This document shows, piece by piece, positions 18,365 through 25,901 of a DNA stretch of 64,000 nucleotides (the first letter of the stretch is position 1; the number at the start of each line of letters is the position of its first letter). The stretch is from Edaphobacter lichenicola (lineage in GTDB: Bacteria; Acidobacteriota; Terriglobia; Terriglobales; Acidobacteriaceae), in NCBI RefSeq assembly GCF_025264645.1, contig NZ_CP073696.1, positions 1 through 64,000 of the forward strand, in the 5' to 3' direction. Made by a program: the position numbers and the translations under genes. The notes under the pieces are model-generated. The model had not been told where the DNA came from. It ran no database searches and worked only from the letters and a program-made list of their open reading frames with translations.

Positions 18365-18982
18365 ATGGGCATGAGGATTGGTTACGGATTTGACTCGCAC
18401 GCGTTCAAGGCAGGAGTGCCGCTGGTGATTGGGGGGCTTGCGATTGAGCATCCTGAAGGGTTGGCGGGTCACTCGGATGGCGATGTGCTGCTGCATGCGA
18501 TTACGGATGCTCTGCTGGGTGCGGTGAGTGCGGGGGATATTGGGACGTTCTTTCCGCCGAGCGACCCGCGGTGGAAGGGTGCGGCGTCGAGCGTGTTTTT
18601 GAAGACGGCGCTGGAGGAAGTGGCGACGGCGGGGTACAAGATCGTCAATATCGATTCGGTGCTGGTGATGGCGAAGCCGAAGATTGTGCCGATTGCTGGG
18701 GAGTTGCGCGAGAGCGTGGCGGCGCTTTTGGGAGTGCAGCCCGGTGAGGTGGGGATCAAGGCAAAGACGCCGGAGGGGTTGAACCAGGACAATGTCGCGG
18801 TGGCGCATGTGACGGTGCTGCTGGAGAGTCTGGGCATTCCAGAGTCTGTGGGCGCGATGGTGGCCGTGGCTGATGTTGATGATGAGATCGATGTGGTGGT
18901 GAAAGGGCTGGTTGGGGAGACGCGAGGTGTCTCGGCGCTGGGGCGGAAGGTGACTCCGTTTGATACGGATGATCTGACTTAG
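18365..18982 (+). CDS. ispF: 2-C-methyl-D-erythritol 2,4-cyclodiphosphate synthase
   Basis: 205 residues. Metal ligands sit in GYGFDSHAF (Asp, His) and in the HSDGDVLLHAITDALLGA stretch; AKTPEGLNQD is the conserved C-terminal motif. The enzyme cyclises CDP-ME 2-phosphate. It is about 45 residues longer than typical IspF (about 157-160 aa): after VTVLL a C-terminal extension (VADVDDEIDVVVKGL ... FDTDDLT) follows, possibly lineage-specific. It follows ispD directly. Confidence 0.95.
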   Translation: MGMRIGYGFDSHAFKAGVPLVIGGLAIEHPEGLAGHSDGDVLLHAITDALLGAVSAGDIGTFFPPSDPRWKGAASSVFLKTALEEVATAGYKIVNIDSVLVMAKPKIVPIAGELRESVAALLGVQPGEVGIKAKTPEGLNQDNVAVAHVTVLLESLGIPESVGAMVAVADVDDEIDVVVKGLVGETRGVSALGRKVTPFDTDDLT

Positions 18983-18987
18983 TTCTC

Positions 18988-19045
18988 TTGTCCTGCCGGA
19001 CGGGCCTCCTGCGCGGAGGGCGGTCACTTCGTGACTTGTTTACCT
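18988..19045. repeat. Hairpin-rich element between ispF and the methyltransferase gene
   Basis: Contains GCCTCC-TGCGC-GGAGGGC followed by GTCAC-TTC-GTGAC. The TTC-loop hairpin resembles those of the double-hairpin repeats at 4689-9005. It lies between convergent genes and could act as a terminator. Confidence 0.45.
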
Positions 19046-19076
19046 TGTCTTGGTGAAATGACCTGCATGGGATCTT

Positions 19077-19766
19077 CTATGCGGCTGATTTCTTGACGAT
19101 GGCTATGGCGAATCCGTCGTAGCCTTTGGAGCCGACGGTCTGAAGCGCCGTGGCTTCGAGTAGTGGATGGTTGCCCAGATGCTCGAGGAAGGTACGGGTG
19201 CCGGAGACAGTGGGGTCCGTGTTGTTTGCGTCGATGATCTCTCCGTCGCGGATGACGTTATCCCCAATGATGATGGTGCCGGGGCGCGAGAGCTTGATGG
19301 CCCATGCAAGATAGACCGGATTGTTTGGCTTGTCGGCGTCGAGGAAGATGAGGTCGAAGGGCTCGATCTTTTTGATGAGTAAGTCGGCGTGCAGTCGGGC
19401 GAGAGATTCGGCCGCGGGGCCTACCCTTATATCTACTAGCGAGGAGACGCCAGCGCGTTGGATGTTTTTCTCGGCTACGGCGGCGTGTTTGGGATCGAGC
19501 TCGAGTGTGATGAGGCGACCGGTTGGAGGGAGCGCGCGGGCCAGCCAGATGGTGCTGTATCCGCCGAGGGTGCCGATCTCGAGGATATTTGTGGCTCCCT
19601 GAATGCGTGCGATCAGGTGGAGGAGCTTGCCCTCGTTGGGTGCGACGTCGATCGCAGGAAGGCCAGCGCTGGCGTTCGCCTGTACGGTTTCGTTGATGGC
19701 TTCGTCAGGGTGGATAAGAGTGCTGACGAGGTACTTCTCGACTGCTGTCCAGAGATCCTGATTCAT
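19077..19766 (-). CDS. O-methyltransferase family 3 (SAM-dependent)
   Basis: 229 residues. The SAM-binding motif I is ILEIGTLGGYSTIWLA near residue 60, followed by ITLELDPKHA and the metal-site region FDLIFLDADKPNNP around 140, matching the class I, divalent-cation-dependent O-methyltransferases of the COMT / CCoAOMT type. The C-terminus (GYDGFAIAIV) fits the family. The substrate, typically a small catechol-like molecule, cannot be read from the sequence. It stands alone and is divergent from the M14 peptidase gene. Confidence 0.88.
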   Translation of the reverse strand: MNQDLWTAVEKYLVSTLIHPDEAINETVQANASAGLPAIDVAPNEGKLLHLIARIQGATNILEIGTLGGYSTIWLARALPPTGRLITLELDPKHAAVAEKNIQRAGVSSLVDIRVGPAAESLARLHADLLIKKIEPFDLIFLDADKPNNPVYLAWAIKLSRPGTIIIGDNVIRDGEIIDANNTDPTVSGTRTFLEHLGNHPLLEATALQTVGSKGYDGFAIAIVKKSAA

Positions 19767-19876
19767 ATGGTGATGAGGATACCGGCGTGCGGCCGGAGGG
19801 GCAAATTGGGGGCCAGGTCCGCTTGCGTACGTAGGATGTTAGCGTGTTCGTAGAGAGTTCTGTACGAGGAGTCGAG

Positions 19877-21775
19877 ATGAGAGTTGGTTCGAGTTTTGGT
19901 GTGGGTTTGATGGCGGCTTTGGTTTTGAGTGGGGTTGCGAAGGGTCAGACGGTGAGTGATGCGAGTCTTCAACCGCGTGCTACGAGTAGTGCGAGCTGCT
20001 CTCCTGGTGGAGATGCGACGTGGCTGACGCCGGCGGAGAAGACCTGCTATGCGACGACTCCTGATTATGTGGGGACGATGGATTATTTGAAGCGAGTGCA
20101 GGCGGCGGCGCCGGGGCAGGTGCGGATTGAGCCGTTTGGTAAGACGGGTGAGGGGCGGGAGTTGGATATTGTGATCGTTTCGCGGGATGGGGTGTTCGAT
20201 CCGGCGGCGATACATGCGGCGAAGAGGCCGATTGTGCTGGTGCAGAACTCGATTCACGCAGGGGAGATGGATGGGAAGGACGCGTGTCTCGCTCTGCTGC
20301 GAGATATGGTGATTGCGAAGACGAAGGCGAGTCTGCTGGAGCGGGCGGTGTTTGTTTTTATCCCTATCTATAACGCGGATGGGCATGAACGCAGGAGCGC
20401 GTACAACCGGATCAATCAGGATGGGCCGGCGGAGATGGGGTGGCGAGGGAATGGCACAAATCTAAATTTGAACCGCGACTATCTGAAGGCAGATGCGCCG
20501 GAGACGCGGGCGTTTATGGCAATGTTCCATCGGCTGCTGCCGGATTTTTTTGTGGATGACCATGTGACCGATGGCGCGGACTATCAGTATGACGTGACGT
20601 TCACGATCGATGATGGGCCGAATGTGCCAAGTGCGACGGCGAAGTGGGTGAACGAGGTGGCGACGCCAACGCTTGAGAAGTATGTGGATGCACATGGGCA
20701 TCTGGCTTCGCCGACGTATATCAATCTGGTGAACGATAATGACCCGGCGGATGGGTTGGGGTTCAATGATGACCCGCCGCGGTTTTCGACGGGGTATGTT
20801 GTTCTCGAAGGCCGGCCGGGAATGCTGGTTGAGTTGCACATGTTGAAGGACTATAAGACGCGTGTGACGGGGAACTATGAGATTCTCGCGGGGCTGATGG
20901 AGTTGATGAATCGGGATGCGGATAAGGTCATTGCGTTGAATGCCGCGGCGGATAAAGAGGCTGAAGGGTTGGGTGCGCATCCACTGGGCAATGTGAAGTA
21001 TCCGCTGGCACTGGGTTGGGGTGGGCAGACGACGCCGTTTCTATTTCGCGGCTACAAATACACGCGGGAGTTGAGTGCGGTGTCGGGTGCGATGTGGGTG
21101 AAGTATTCACATGAGCCTTGGAATGCGTCGTTGCCATTTCAGACTGGGTTCAAGGTGACGACTGAAACGACTGTGCCGACGGCTTACATTATTCCGGCGC
21201 AGTGGACGAAGGCGATTGATGTGCTGGCTGCGCACCAGGTGGAGATCGTACGCACGACTGCTGCGTGGACGGGCGATGTTGAGACGTATCAGTGCGCGGG
21301 GATGACGTGGCAGGATCCTCCGTTTGAAGGCCGACATCCGACGTTCAATGGTGAGGCGATGCGGAATCCTGGTAAGTATGGAAGCTGTGTGCTGGTGACG
21401 GAGAAGATGAGTTTTCCGGCGGGGTCGGCGGTGGTGAGGTTGAATCAGCGACTGTCGAAGGTAGCGCTGGAGTGGCTGGAGCCGGCGGCGCCTGATTCGG
21501 CGTTGCAGTGGGGATTCTTCGATTCGATCTTTGAGCAGAAGGAGTATGGTGAGGCGTATGTTTTGGAGGCGCTGGCTCGGGAGATGATGGCGAAGGATCC
21601 GAAGTTGAAGGCGGAGTTTGAGAAGAAGGTGGCGAGCGATCCGACGTTTGCAGGGAACTACTATGCGCGGTTGGAGTTTTTCTACGAACGCACGCAGTGG
21701 TTTGCGGCGAATCGTGTGGGGCAGTATCCAGTGGGGCGGTTGTTGAGCCTGGATGGTGTTCCGCTGGCGCGGTGA
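19877..21775 (+). CDS. Secreted M14-family zinc carboxypeptidase
   Basis: 632 residues from ATG 19877, preceded by GAGG. The signal peptide MRVGSSFGVGLMAALVLSGVAKGQ ends in a normal cleavage region. Zinc ligands are seen in NSIHAGEMDGKDA (His, Glu), and the third ligand probably lies in DFFVDDHVTDG. NLNRDYLK contains the conserved Asn-Arg that binds the substrate carboxylate. The region after residue ~370 is a beta-rich C-terminal domain. Members hydrolyse C-terminal residues of peptides in the periplasm or outside the cell. It is one of several exported hydrolases in this part of the chromosome. Confidence 0.85.
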   Translation: MRVGSSFGVGLMAALVLSGVAKGQTVSDASLQPRATSSASCSPGGDATWLTPAEKTCYATTPDYVGTMDYLKRVQAAAPGQVRIEPFGKTGEGRELDIVIVSRDGVFDPAAIHAAKRPIVLVQNSIHAGEMDGKDACLALLRDMVIAKTKASLLERAVFVFIPIYNADGHERRSAYNRINQDGPAEMGWRGNGTNLNLNRDYLKADAPETRAFMAMFHRLLPDFFVDDHVTDGADYQYDVTFTIDDGPNVPSATAKWVNEVATPTLEKYVDAHGHLASPTYINLVNDNDPADGLGFNDDPPRFSTGYVVLEGRPGMLVELHMLKDYKTRVTGNYEILAGLMELMNRDADKVIALNAAADKEAEGLGAHPLGNVKYPLALGWGGQTTPFLFRGYKYTRELSAVSGAMWVKYSHEPWNASLPFQTGFKVTTETTVPTAYIIPAQWTKAIDVLAAHQVEIVRTTAAWTGDVETYQCAGMTWQDPPFEGRHPTFNGEAMRNPGKYGSCVLVTEKMSFPAGSAVVRLNQRLSKVALEWLEPAAPDSALQWGFFDSIFEQKEYGEAYVLEALAREMMAKDPKLKAEFEKKVASDPTFAGNYYARLEFFYERTQWFAANRVGQYPVGRLLSLDGVPLAR

Positions 21776-21827
21776 TTTTCCGCTCTGTTTTAGGTAGTGT
21801 GGGCTCTGGTGTGAAACGAGGTGAGCG

Positions 21828-22259
21828 ATGCACGATCTGGTTGTCGATCTTATTGCTGTTGCGGTTTGCGGAGCGCTTGGTGGCTTCGCAAACGTGTTTA
21901 TTGGGGACTCGGGACTGCACTTGCCGACGATGGATCAGGGGGTCTTTCGCCCTGGATATATCGGGGTTGTGTTTGTGGGGCTGATCGCTGCGGTGGGAGC
22001 CTGGCTGGCCACGCAGGGTTCTGTGCTCGTGGGCGGTCTGACACTGTCGCCGCCGGTGACGCTGCGGTTGTCTGAGTTGAGTACCGCGATCGTCGTGGGC
22101 TTTGGTGGTGCGCGATGGTTCAAGTCAGAGACGGAGACGACGATCTTTCGCAAGACCGCCGCGGTTGCAGCGAGCAAGGCGGCAGATAGCGATGCGGCTG
22201 CTACGATCGCTGCGGGGTCGCCGATTCAGGCGCTTACGGCCGCGAACAAGATGCGGTAA
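21828..22259 (+). CDS. Hypothetical small membrane protein
   Basis: 143 residues with hydrophobic stretches at ~4-24 (LVVDLIAVAVCGALGGFANV), ~43-62 and ~65-95, followed by an alanine-rich polar tail (KTAAVAASKAADSDAAATI). A GAGGTGAGCG sequence lies just before the ATG. I do not recognise the family. It lies 50 bp after the M14 gene on the same strand and may be co-transcribed with it. Strong coding bias and normal base composition suggest a real gene. Confidence 0.65.
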   Translation: MHDLVVDLIAVAVCGALGGFANVFIGDSGLHLPTMDQGVFRPGYIGVVFVGLIAAVGAWLATQGSVLVGGLTLSPPVTLRLSELSTAIVVGFGGARWFKSETETTIFRKTAAVAASKAADSDAAATIAAGSPIQALTAANKMR

Positions 22260-22376
22260 CGTGTGGCCCGGTCGGCAACGACGGATGAGATTGCGTTGAA
22301 GATTGTGACATGTCGTATTTCACGCGGTGCGCTGTAAGGGTAGACTGCGAATATTAGATTTCACTTCGAGGGCTTG

Positions 22377-24290
22377 ATGAAGAGCAAGATTGTTCTAGTG
22401 TTGGGTTTGTTGATGGCTGTTGGGCGTGGTGCCTTGGCGCAGGCGCCGGGGGCGAGTCAAGAAGAGTTCATCAAGACGCACTATGCGAAGTTTGAATATC
22501 GCATTCCGATGAGGGACGGTGCGAAGTTGTTTGTTGCGGTGTATACGCCGCAGGTGGGAGCGTTCAAGGATTCCGGGCCGTATCCGTTTTTGATGACACG
22601 GACGCCGTATAGCTGCGGTCCATATGGCGAGGACAAGATGCCGGCGCGGCTTGGCCCGAGCATGGAGCTGCTGGAGAGTGGCTACATCTTTGTGTGTGGA
22701 GATGCGCGCGGGCGATATCAGAGTGAGGGTGTGTTTCAGGAGATGAGCCCGCATATCGACGATAAGAAGTCGGCGAAAGATGTGGATGAGTCGACGGATA
22801 TGTACGACACGGTGGAGTTTCTGCTGAAGCATGTTGAGAATAACAATGGCAAGGTAGGGATTACGGGGATTAGTTATCCGGGATTTTATACGTCGGCGAG
22901 CATTATCGATTCGCATCCGGCGATTAAGGCTGCGAGTCCGCAGGCTCCGATGACGAATCTGTTTTTCAATGACGATGCGTATCACGGCGGTGCGTTTATG
23001 CTGTCGGCGAACTACGGATTTTATATATTCTTCAAGCCACAGAAGACCCCGACGCTGCCGGAGAAGCGGGAGTCTTACGAACTTGGCGTTCCTGACAGTT
23101 ACAAGTTTTATTTGAAGTCAGGACCAACGGAGAATCTGGATAAGGGGTTCGATGGGTCGAACTTTTTGTTTCATGATCAGTTGGTGCATACGACTTACGA
23201 TGAGTATTGGAAGAAGCGTGATCTTTCGCTGCATATGAAGAACATTCATGCGGCGGTGATGACAGTCGGTGGGTGGTTTGATGCGGAGGATCTTTCGGGT
23301 CCGTTCAAGACGTTTCATGCGATTGATGAGTTCAATCCGGGTGCGGTGAATACGCTGGTGGTGGGGCCGTGGACGCATGGTGGATGGTCAAGGACAGACG
23401 GTGATCATCTTGGGGATGTGACCTTTAATACGAAGACTGCGCTGTTCTACCGGACACAGATCGAGTTCCCGTTCTTTGAACACTATCTGAAAGGGCATGA
23501 CGGCGGCACGCTGCCGAAGGCTTATGTGTTTGAGACAGGCAGCAATGTTTGGAAGAAGTATGATGCGTGGCCACCGAAGTCGGCTGCTGCGAAGACGCTT
23601 TACTTTCGTGAAGGGGGCAAGCTGAGCTTCGATGCGCCGACGGAGAAGGCCGGAGTGGATGAGTATGTGAGTGATCCGGCGCATCCGGTGCCTTTTGTGA
23701 ACTACACAACGGATACGGTGCCGCAGCGGTACATGGATGATGATCAGCGATTTGCTTCGCAACGACCGGATGTTTTGACGTATGAGACGGAGCCGCTGAG
23801 CGAAGATGTGACGATTGCGGGCCCGGTGCGACCGAAATTGAAGGTGGCTTCGAGCGGGACTGACGCGGACTTTGTCGTGAAGCTGATTGATGTTTATCCG
23901 AACGACTATCCGGATCCGTCCAGCGATGTTGTTGGGAAGCGGGTGGTGAGCGCTCCGCCGGTCTTGATGGGTGGGTATGAACAGCTGGTGCGGGGCGAGC
24001 CGATGCGGGCGAAGTTTCGTGACAGCTGGGAGAAGCCGACACCGTTGACGCCGGGAAAGATGGTTGAGGTGAATGCAGAGATGCCGGATATCAATCACAC
24101 GTTCCGCGCGGGGCACCGGATCATGGTGCAGGTGCAGAGCTCTTGGTTCCCACTGGTGGACCGGAATCCGCAGACGTTTGTGGATATACCGTATGCGAAG
24201 CCGGAGCAGTTTGTGAAGGCGACGGAGAGTGTGTATCGGAGTGCCGGTGCGGCGAGTGGGGTTGAGGTACTGGTGATGCCGCAGCACTGA
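22377..24290 (+). CDS. Secreted CocE/NonD-family hydrolase (X-Pro dipeptidyl-peptidase S15-like)
   Basis: 637 residues from ATG 22377; the adjacent TTG at 22374 is less likely. The signal peptide is MKSKIVLVLGLLMAVGRGALAQ. The catalytic domain has IPMRDGAKLFVAVYTP, the nucleophile elbow GITGISYPGFYT (GxSxxG) and the catalytic histidine in VVGPWTHGGW. The C-terminal jelly-roll domain (from about 470) is typical of cocaine esterase and S15 peptidases (DADFVVKLIDVYP; VNAEMPDINHTFRAGHRI). It cleaves esters or Xaa-Pro peptides outside the cytoplasm; which one cannot be decided here. A good terminator follows at 24312. Confidence 0.9.
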   Translation: MKSKIVLVLGLLMAVGRGALAQAPGASQEEFIKTHYAKFEYRIPMRDGAKLFVAVYTPQVGAFKDSGPYPFLMTRTPYSCGPYGEDKMPARLGPSMELLESGYIFVCGDARGRYQSEGVFQEMSPHIDDKKSAKDVDESTDMYDTVEFLLKHVENNNGKVGITGISYPGFYTSASIIDSHPAIKAASPQAPMTNLFFNDDAYHGGAFMLSANYGFYIFFKPQKTPTLPEKRESYELGVPDSYKFYLKSGPTENLDKGFDGSNFLFHDQLVHTTYDEYWKKRDLSLHMKNIHAAVMTVGGWFDAEDLSGPFKTFHAIDEFNPGAVNTLVVGPWTHGGWSRTDGDHLGDVTFNTKTALFYRTQIEFPFFEHYLKGHDGGTLPKAYVFETGSNVWKKYDAWPPKSAAAKTLYFREGGKLSFDAPTEKAGVDEYVSDPAHPVPFVNYTTDTVPQRYMDDDQRFASQRPDVLTYETEPLSEDVTIAGPVRPKLKVASSGTDADFVVKLIDVYPNDYPDPSSDVVGKRVVSAPPVLMGGYEQLVRGEPMRAKFRDSWEKPTPLTPGKMVEVNAEMPDINHTFRAGHRIMVQVQSSWFPLVDRNPQTFVDIPYAKPEQFVKATESVYRSAGAASGVEVLVMPQH

Positions 24291-24311
24291 TAGTTTCTGA
24301 GTTTGAACGTT

Positions 24312-24354
24312 GCGGGCGATCGTGAGTTGGTTTCGCGATCGCCCGTTTGTTTTT
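24312..24354 (+). terminator. Terminator after the CocE-like gene
   Basis: An 11-bp stem GGGCGATCGTG / CGCGATCGCCC (one G-T pair) is followed by GTTTGTTTTT. It lies between convergent genes and overlaps the SDR stop region. Confidence 0.8.
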
Positions 24355-25114
24355 ACTGGCGGAAGGCTGGTCCGCCGAAGGGAGTGCCGCTAGCTCCGCC
24401 ATCGGCGAAGAGCTCGATTGCGTTGACGTAGGAGGAGTCATCGGAGGCGAGGAATAGGACCGCCTTTGCCTGTTCTTCCGGCTCACCAAAGCGACCGAGA
24501 GGAACGGTGGAGGCGATGGCTTTTACAAGCGGGCTGTTTTCATCGGCAGGCCCCCAGATGGGAGTTTTTGTTGCACCGGGAGCAACGACATTGACACGGA
24601 TGTTTCGTGGTGCAAGGTCGGCTGCAAGGGAGCGGGAGAGAGCGCGCAGGCCAGCCTTGCTGGCAGCATACGCGGCGTAGCCCGATTGTCCGAGGGTGCC
24701 GATGACGGAGCCATTGAAGATGATGGAGGAGCCATCCTTGAGGAGCGGGAGCGCGGATTCTACGGTGAAGAAGGCTCCTGTGAGATTAATACGAATGATG
24801 TTCTCAAAGGTGGCTTCGTCGGTGCTGCCCGCCTTTGTTTGTCCGGCGATGCCGGCGTTGGCGAAGACAATGTCGAGATGTCCGAAGTCCTTTGCGATCC
24901 TGGCGAAGAGGTCTTTCCGTGCGGCGGAGTCTGTGACGTCCGCGCGGTAGGCGGTGGCTTTTGGGCCCAGGTATTGGATGGCTTTGTCGAGGGTCTTCTG
25001 GTTACGTCCGGTGATGGCGACCTGCGCGCCTTCCTGGATGAAGAGCTTTGCGGTGGCGAGGCCGATGCCGCTGTTGCCGCCGGTGATGAGTGCTTTCTTG
25101 CCTTCTAGTTTCAT
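24353..25114 (-). CDS. Short-chain dehydrogenase/reductase (SDR)
   Basis: 253 residues from ATG 25114, which follows AAAGGAGAAG; an upstream in-frame start at 25177 lacks such a site. The classical SDR signatures are present: TGGNSGIGLA (cofactor loop, residues ~12-21), NAGIAG, the catalytic Ser with YAAYAASKAG (Tyr-x3-Lys near 150), and a C-terminal FADGGASGTP. It is NAD(P)-dependent; the position after the second beta strand reads TGRN, which favours NADP. It is divergent from a TetR regulator with two operator-like palindromes between them, so the TetR protein very probably represses it. Substrate unknown. Confidence 0.93.
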   Translation of the reverse strand: MKLEGKKALITGGNSGIGLATAKLFIQEGAQVAITGRNQKTLDKAIQYLGPKATAYRADVTDSAARKDLFARIAKDFGHLDIVFANAGIAGQTKAGSTDEATFENIIRINLTGAFFTVESALPLLKDGSSIIFNGSVIGTLGQSGYAAYAASKAGLRALSRSLAADLAPRNIRVNVVAPGATKTPIWGPADENSPLVKAIASTVPLGRFGEPEEQAKAVLFLASDDSSYVNAIELFADGGASGTPFGGPAFRQ

Positions 25115-25162
25115 TGGTGCTTCTCCTTTATCTTGCTGAGGTGTTGCGATTGTGGCTTTATA

Positions 25163-25209
25163 CATGATGAATATCATGCTTCACTCCACTAAGCATGACG
25201 TGTATCATG
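25163..25209. promoter_or_regulatory. Two tandem TetR-type operator palindromes
   Basis: Site 1 (25163-25178) is CATGATGAATATCATG and site 2 (25194-25209) is CATGACGTGTATCATG. Both are inverted repeats of CATGAY/ATCATG with a 4-bp centre, spaced 31 bp centre to centre, about three helical turns. They sit between the divergent SDR and tetR genes and are the likely binding sites of the TetR protein. Confidence 0.8.
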
Positions 25210-25233
25210 GATGATGTCAAGTGGGAGGTTGAA

Positions 25234-25788
25234 ATGAGATATCCGGCAGCGGAGACGGCGAAGAAACACGAACGGATTCTGGATGAGGCGGCTCGCCTAT
25301 TTCGCGAGAAGGGGTTTTCAGGGGTAAGCGTTGGCGAGATTATGAAGGCAACGGGTTTGACGCACGGGCCTTTCTACAATCACTTCGAGTCGAAGGAAGA
25401 GTTAATGGCCGAGAGCGTGTTGCACGGCTTCAAGGCGACGATGGAGGGCTTGGACTCGCTCCCGGATACTGCCAAGGGGTGGTCGGACTATGTGAAGAGT
25501 TATCTCAGTGTGGAGCATCGGGACGCCAGCGGGAGAGGCTGCACGATGGCTGGGCTGGCATCGGAGGTGCGGCATGAGCCGCAGGTGCGCGGAGTCTTTA
25601 CGGATCGGTTGAAGGCTGTGGTGGAGAAGATGGCGACGCGCTGTCTGCGGGGTTCGAAGAAGGCTGCGCGGGGAGATGCGATTCGGACGTTGTCGTCCAT
25701 GGTGGGCGCGATGATTCTGGCACGGGCGGTGGAGGATGAGGCGTTTTCTGAGGAGATTTTAAGTGAGGTGCGTAAGGGGCTGGTGTGA
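25234..25788 (+). CDS. TetR/AcrR family transcriptional regulator
   Basis: 184 residues from ATG 25234, with GGGAGG 5 bp upstream; an ATG at 25195 overlaps the second operator and is less likely. The N-terminal helix-turn-helix is ILDEAARLFREKGFSGVSVG followed by GLTHGPFYNHFESKEEL, the TetR signature. The C-terminal ligand domain carries GRGCTMAGLASEV, which resembles the TetR_C_33/YxaF-NemR type regulators that respond to electrophiles through a cysteine; this is inference only. It is divergent from the SDR gene, which it probably represses along with itself through the palindromes at 25163. Confidence 0.92.
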   Translation: MRYPAAETAKKHERILDEAARLFREKGFSGVSVGEIMKATGLTHGPFYNHFESKEELMAESVLHGFKATMEGLDSLPDTAKGWSDYVKSYLSVEHRDASGRGCTMAGLASEVRHEPQVRGVFTDRLKAVVEKMATRCLRGSKKAARGDAIRTLSSMVGAMILARAVEDEAFSEEILSEVRKGLV

Positions 25789-25833
25789 TGCAGGGCAGAT
25801 TTTGAATGGCAAGCTTCAGTTTCTGATGAAAGC

Positions 25834-25878
25834 AAAAAAAGTCCCCCTTCGCGAGATGAGTTCTATGCGAAGGGGGAC
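25834..25878 (-). terminator. Terminator of the M13 peptidase gene
   Basis: A perfect 12-bp stem GTCCCCCTTCGC / GCGAAGGGGGAC has a 14-nt loop. Read on the minus strand it is followed by seven T residues, 24 bp beyond the M13 stop. Confidence 0.88.
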
Positions 25879-25901
25879 ATGTTATTTGCGGTGAGTCAGC
25901 G

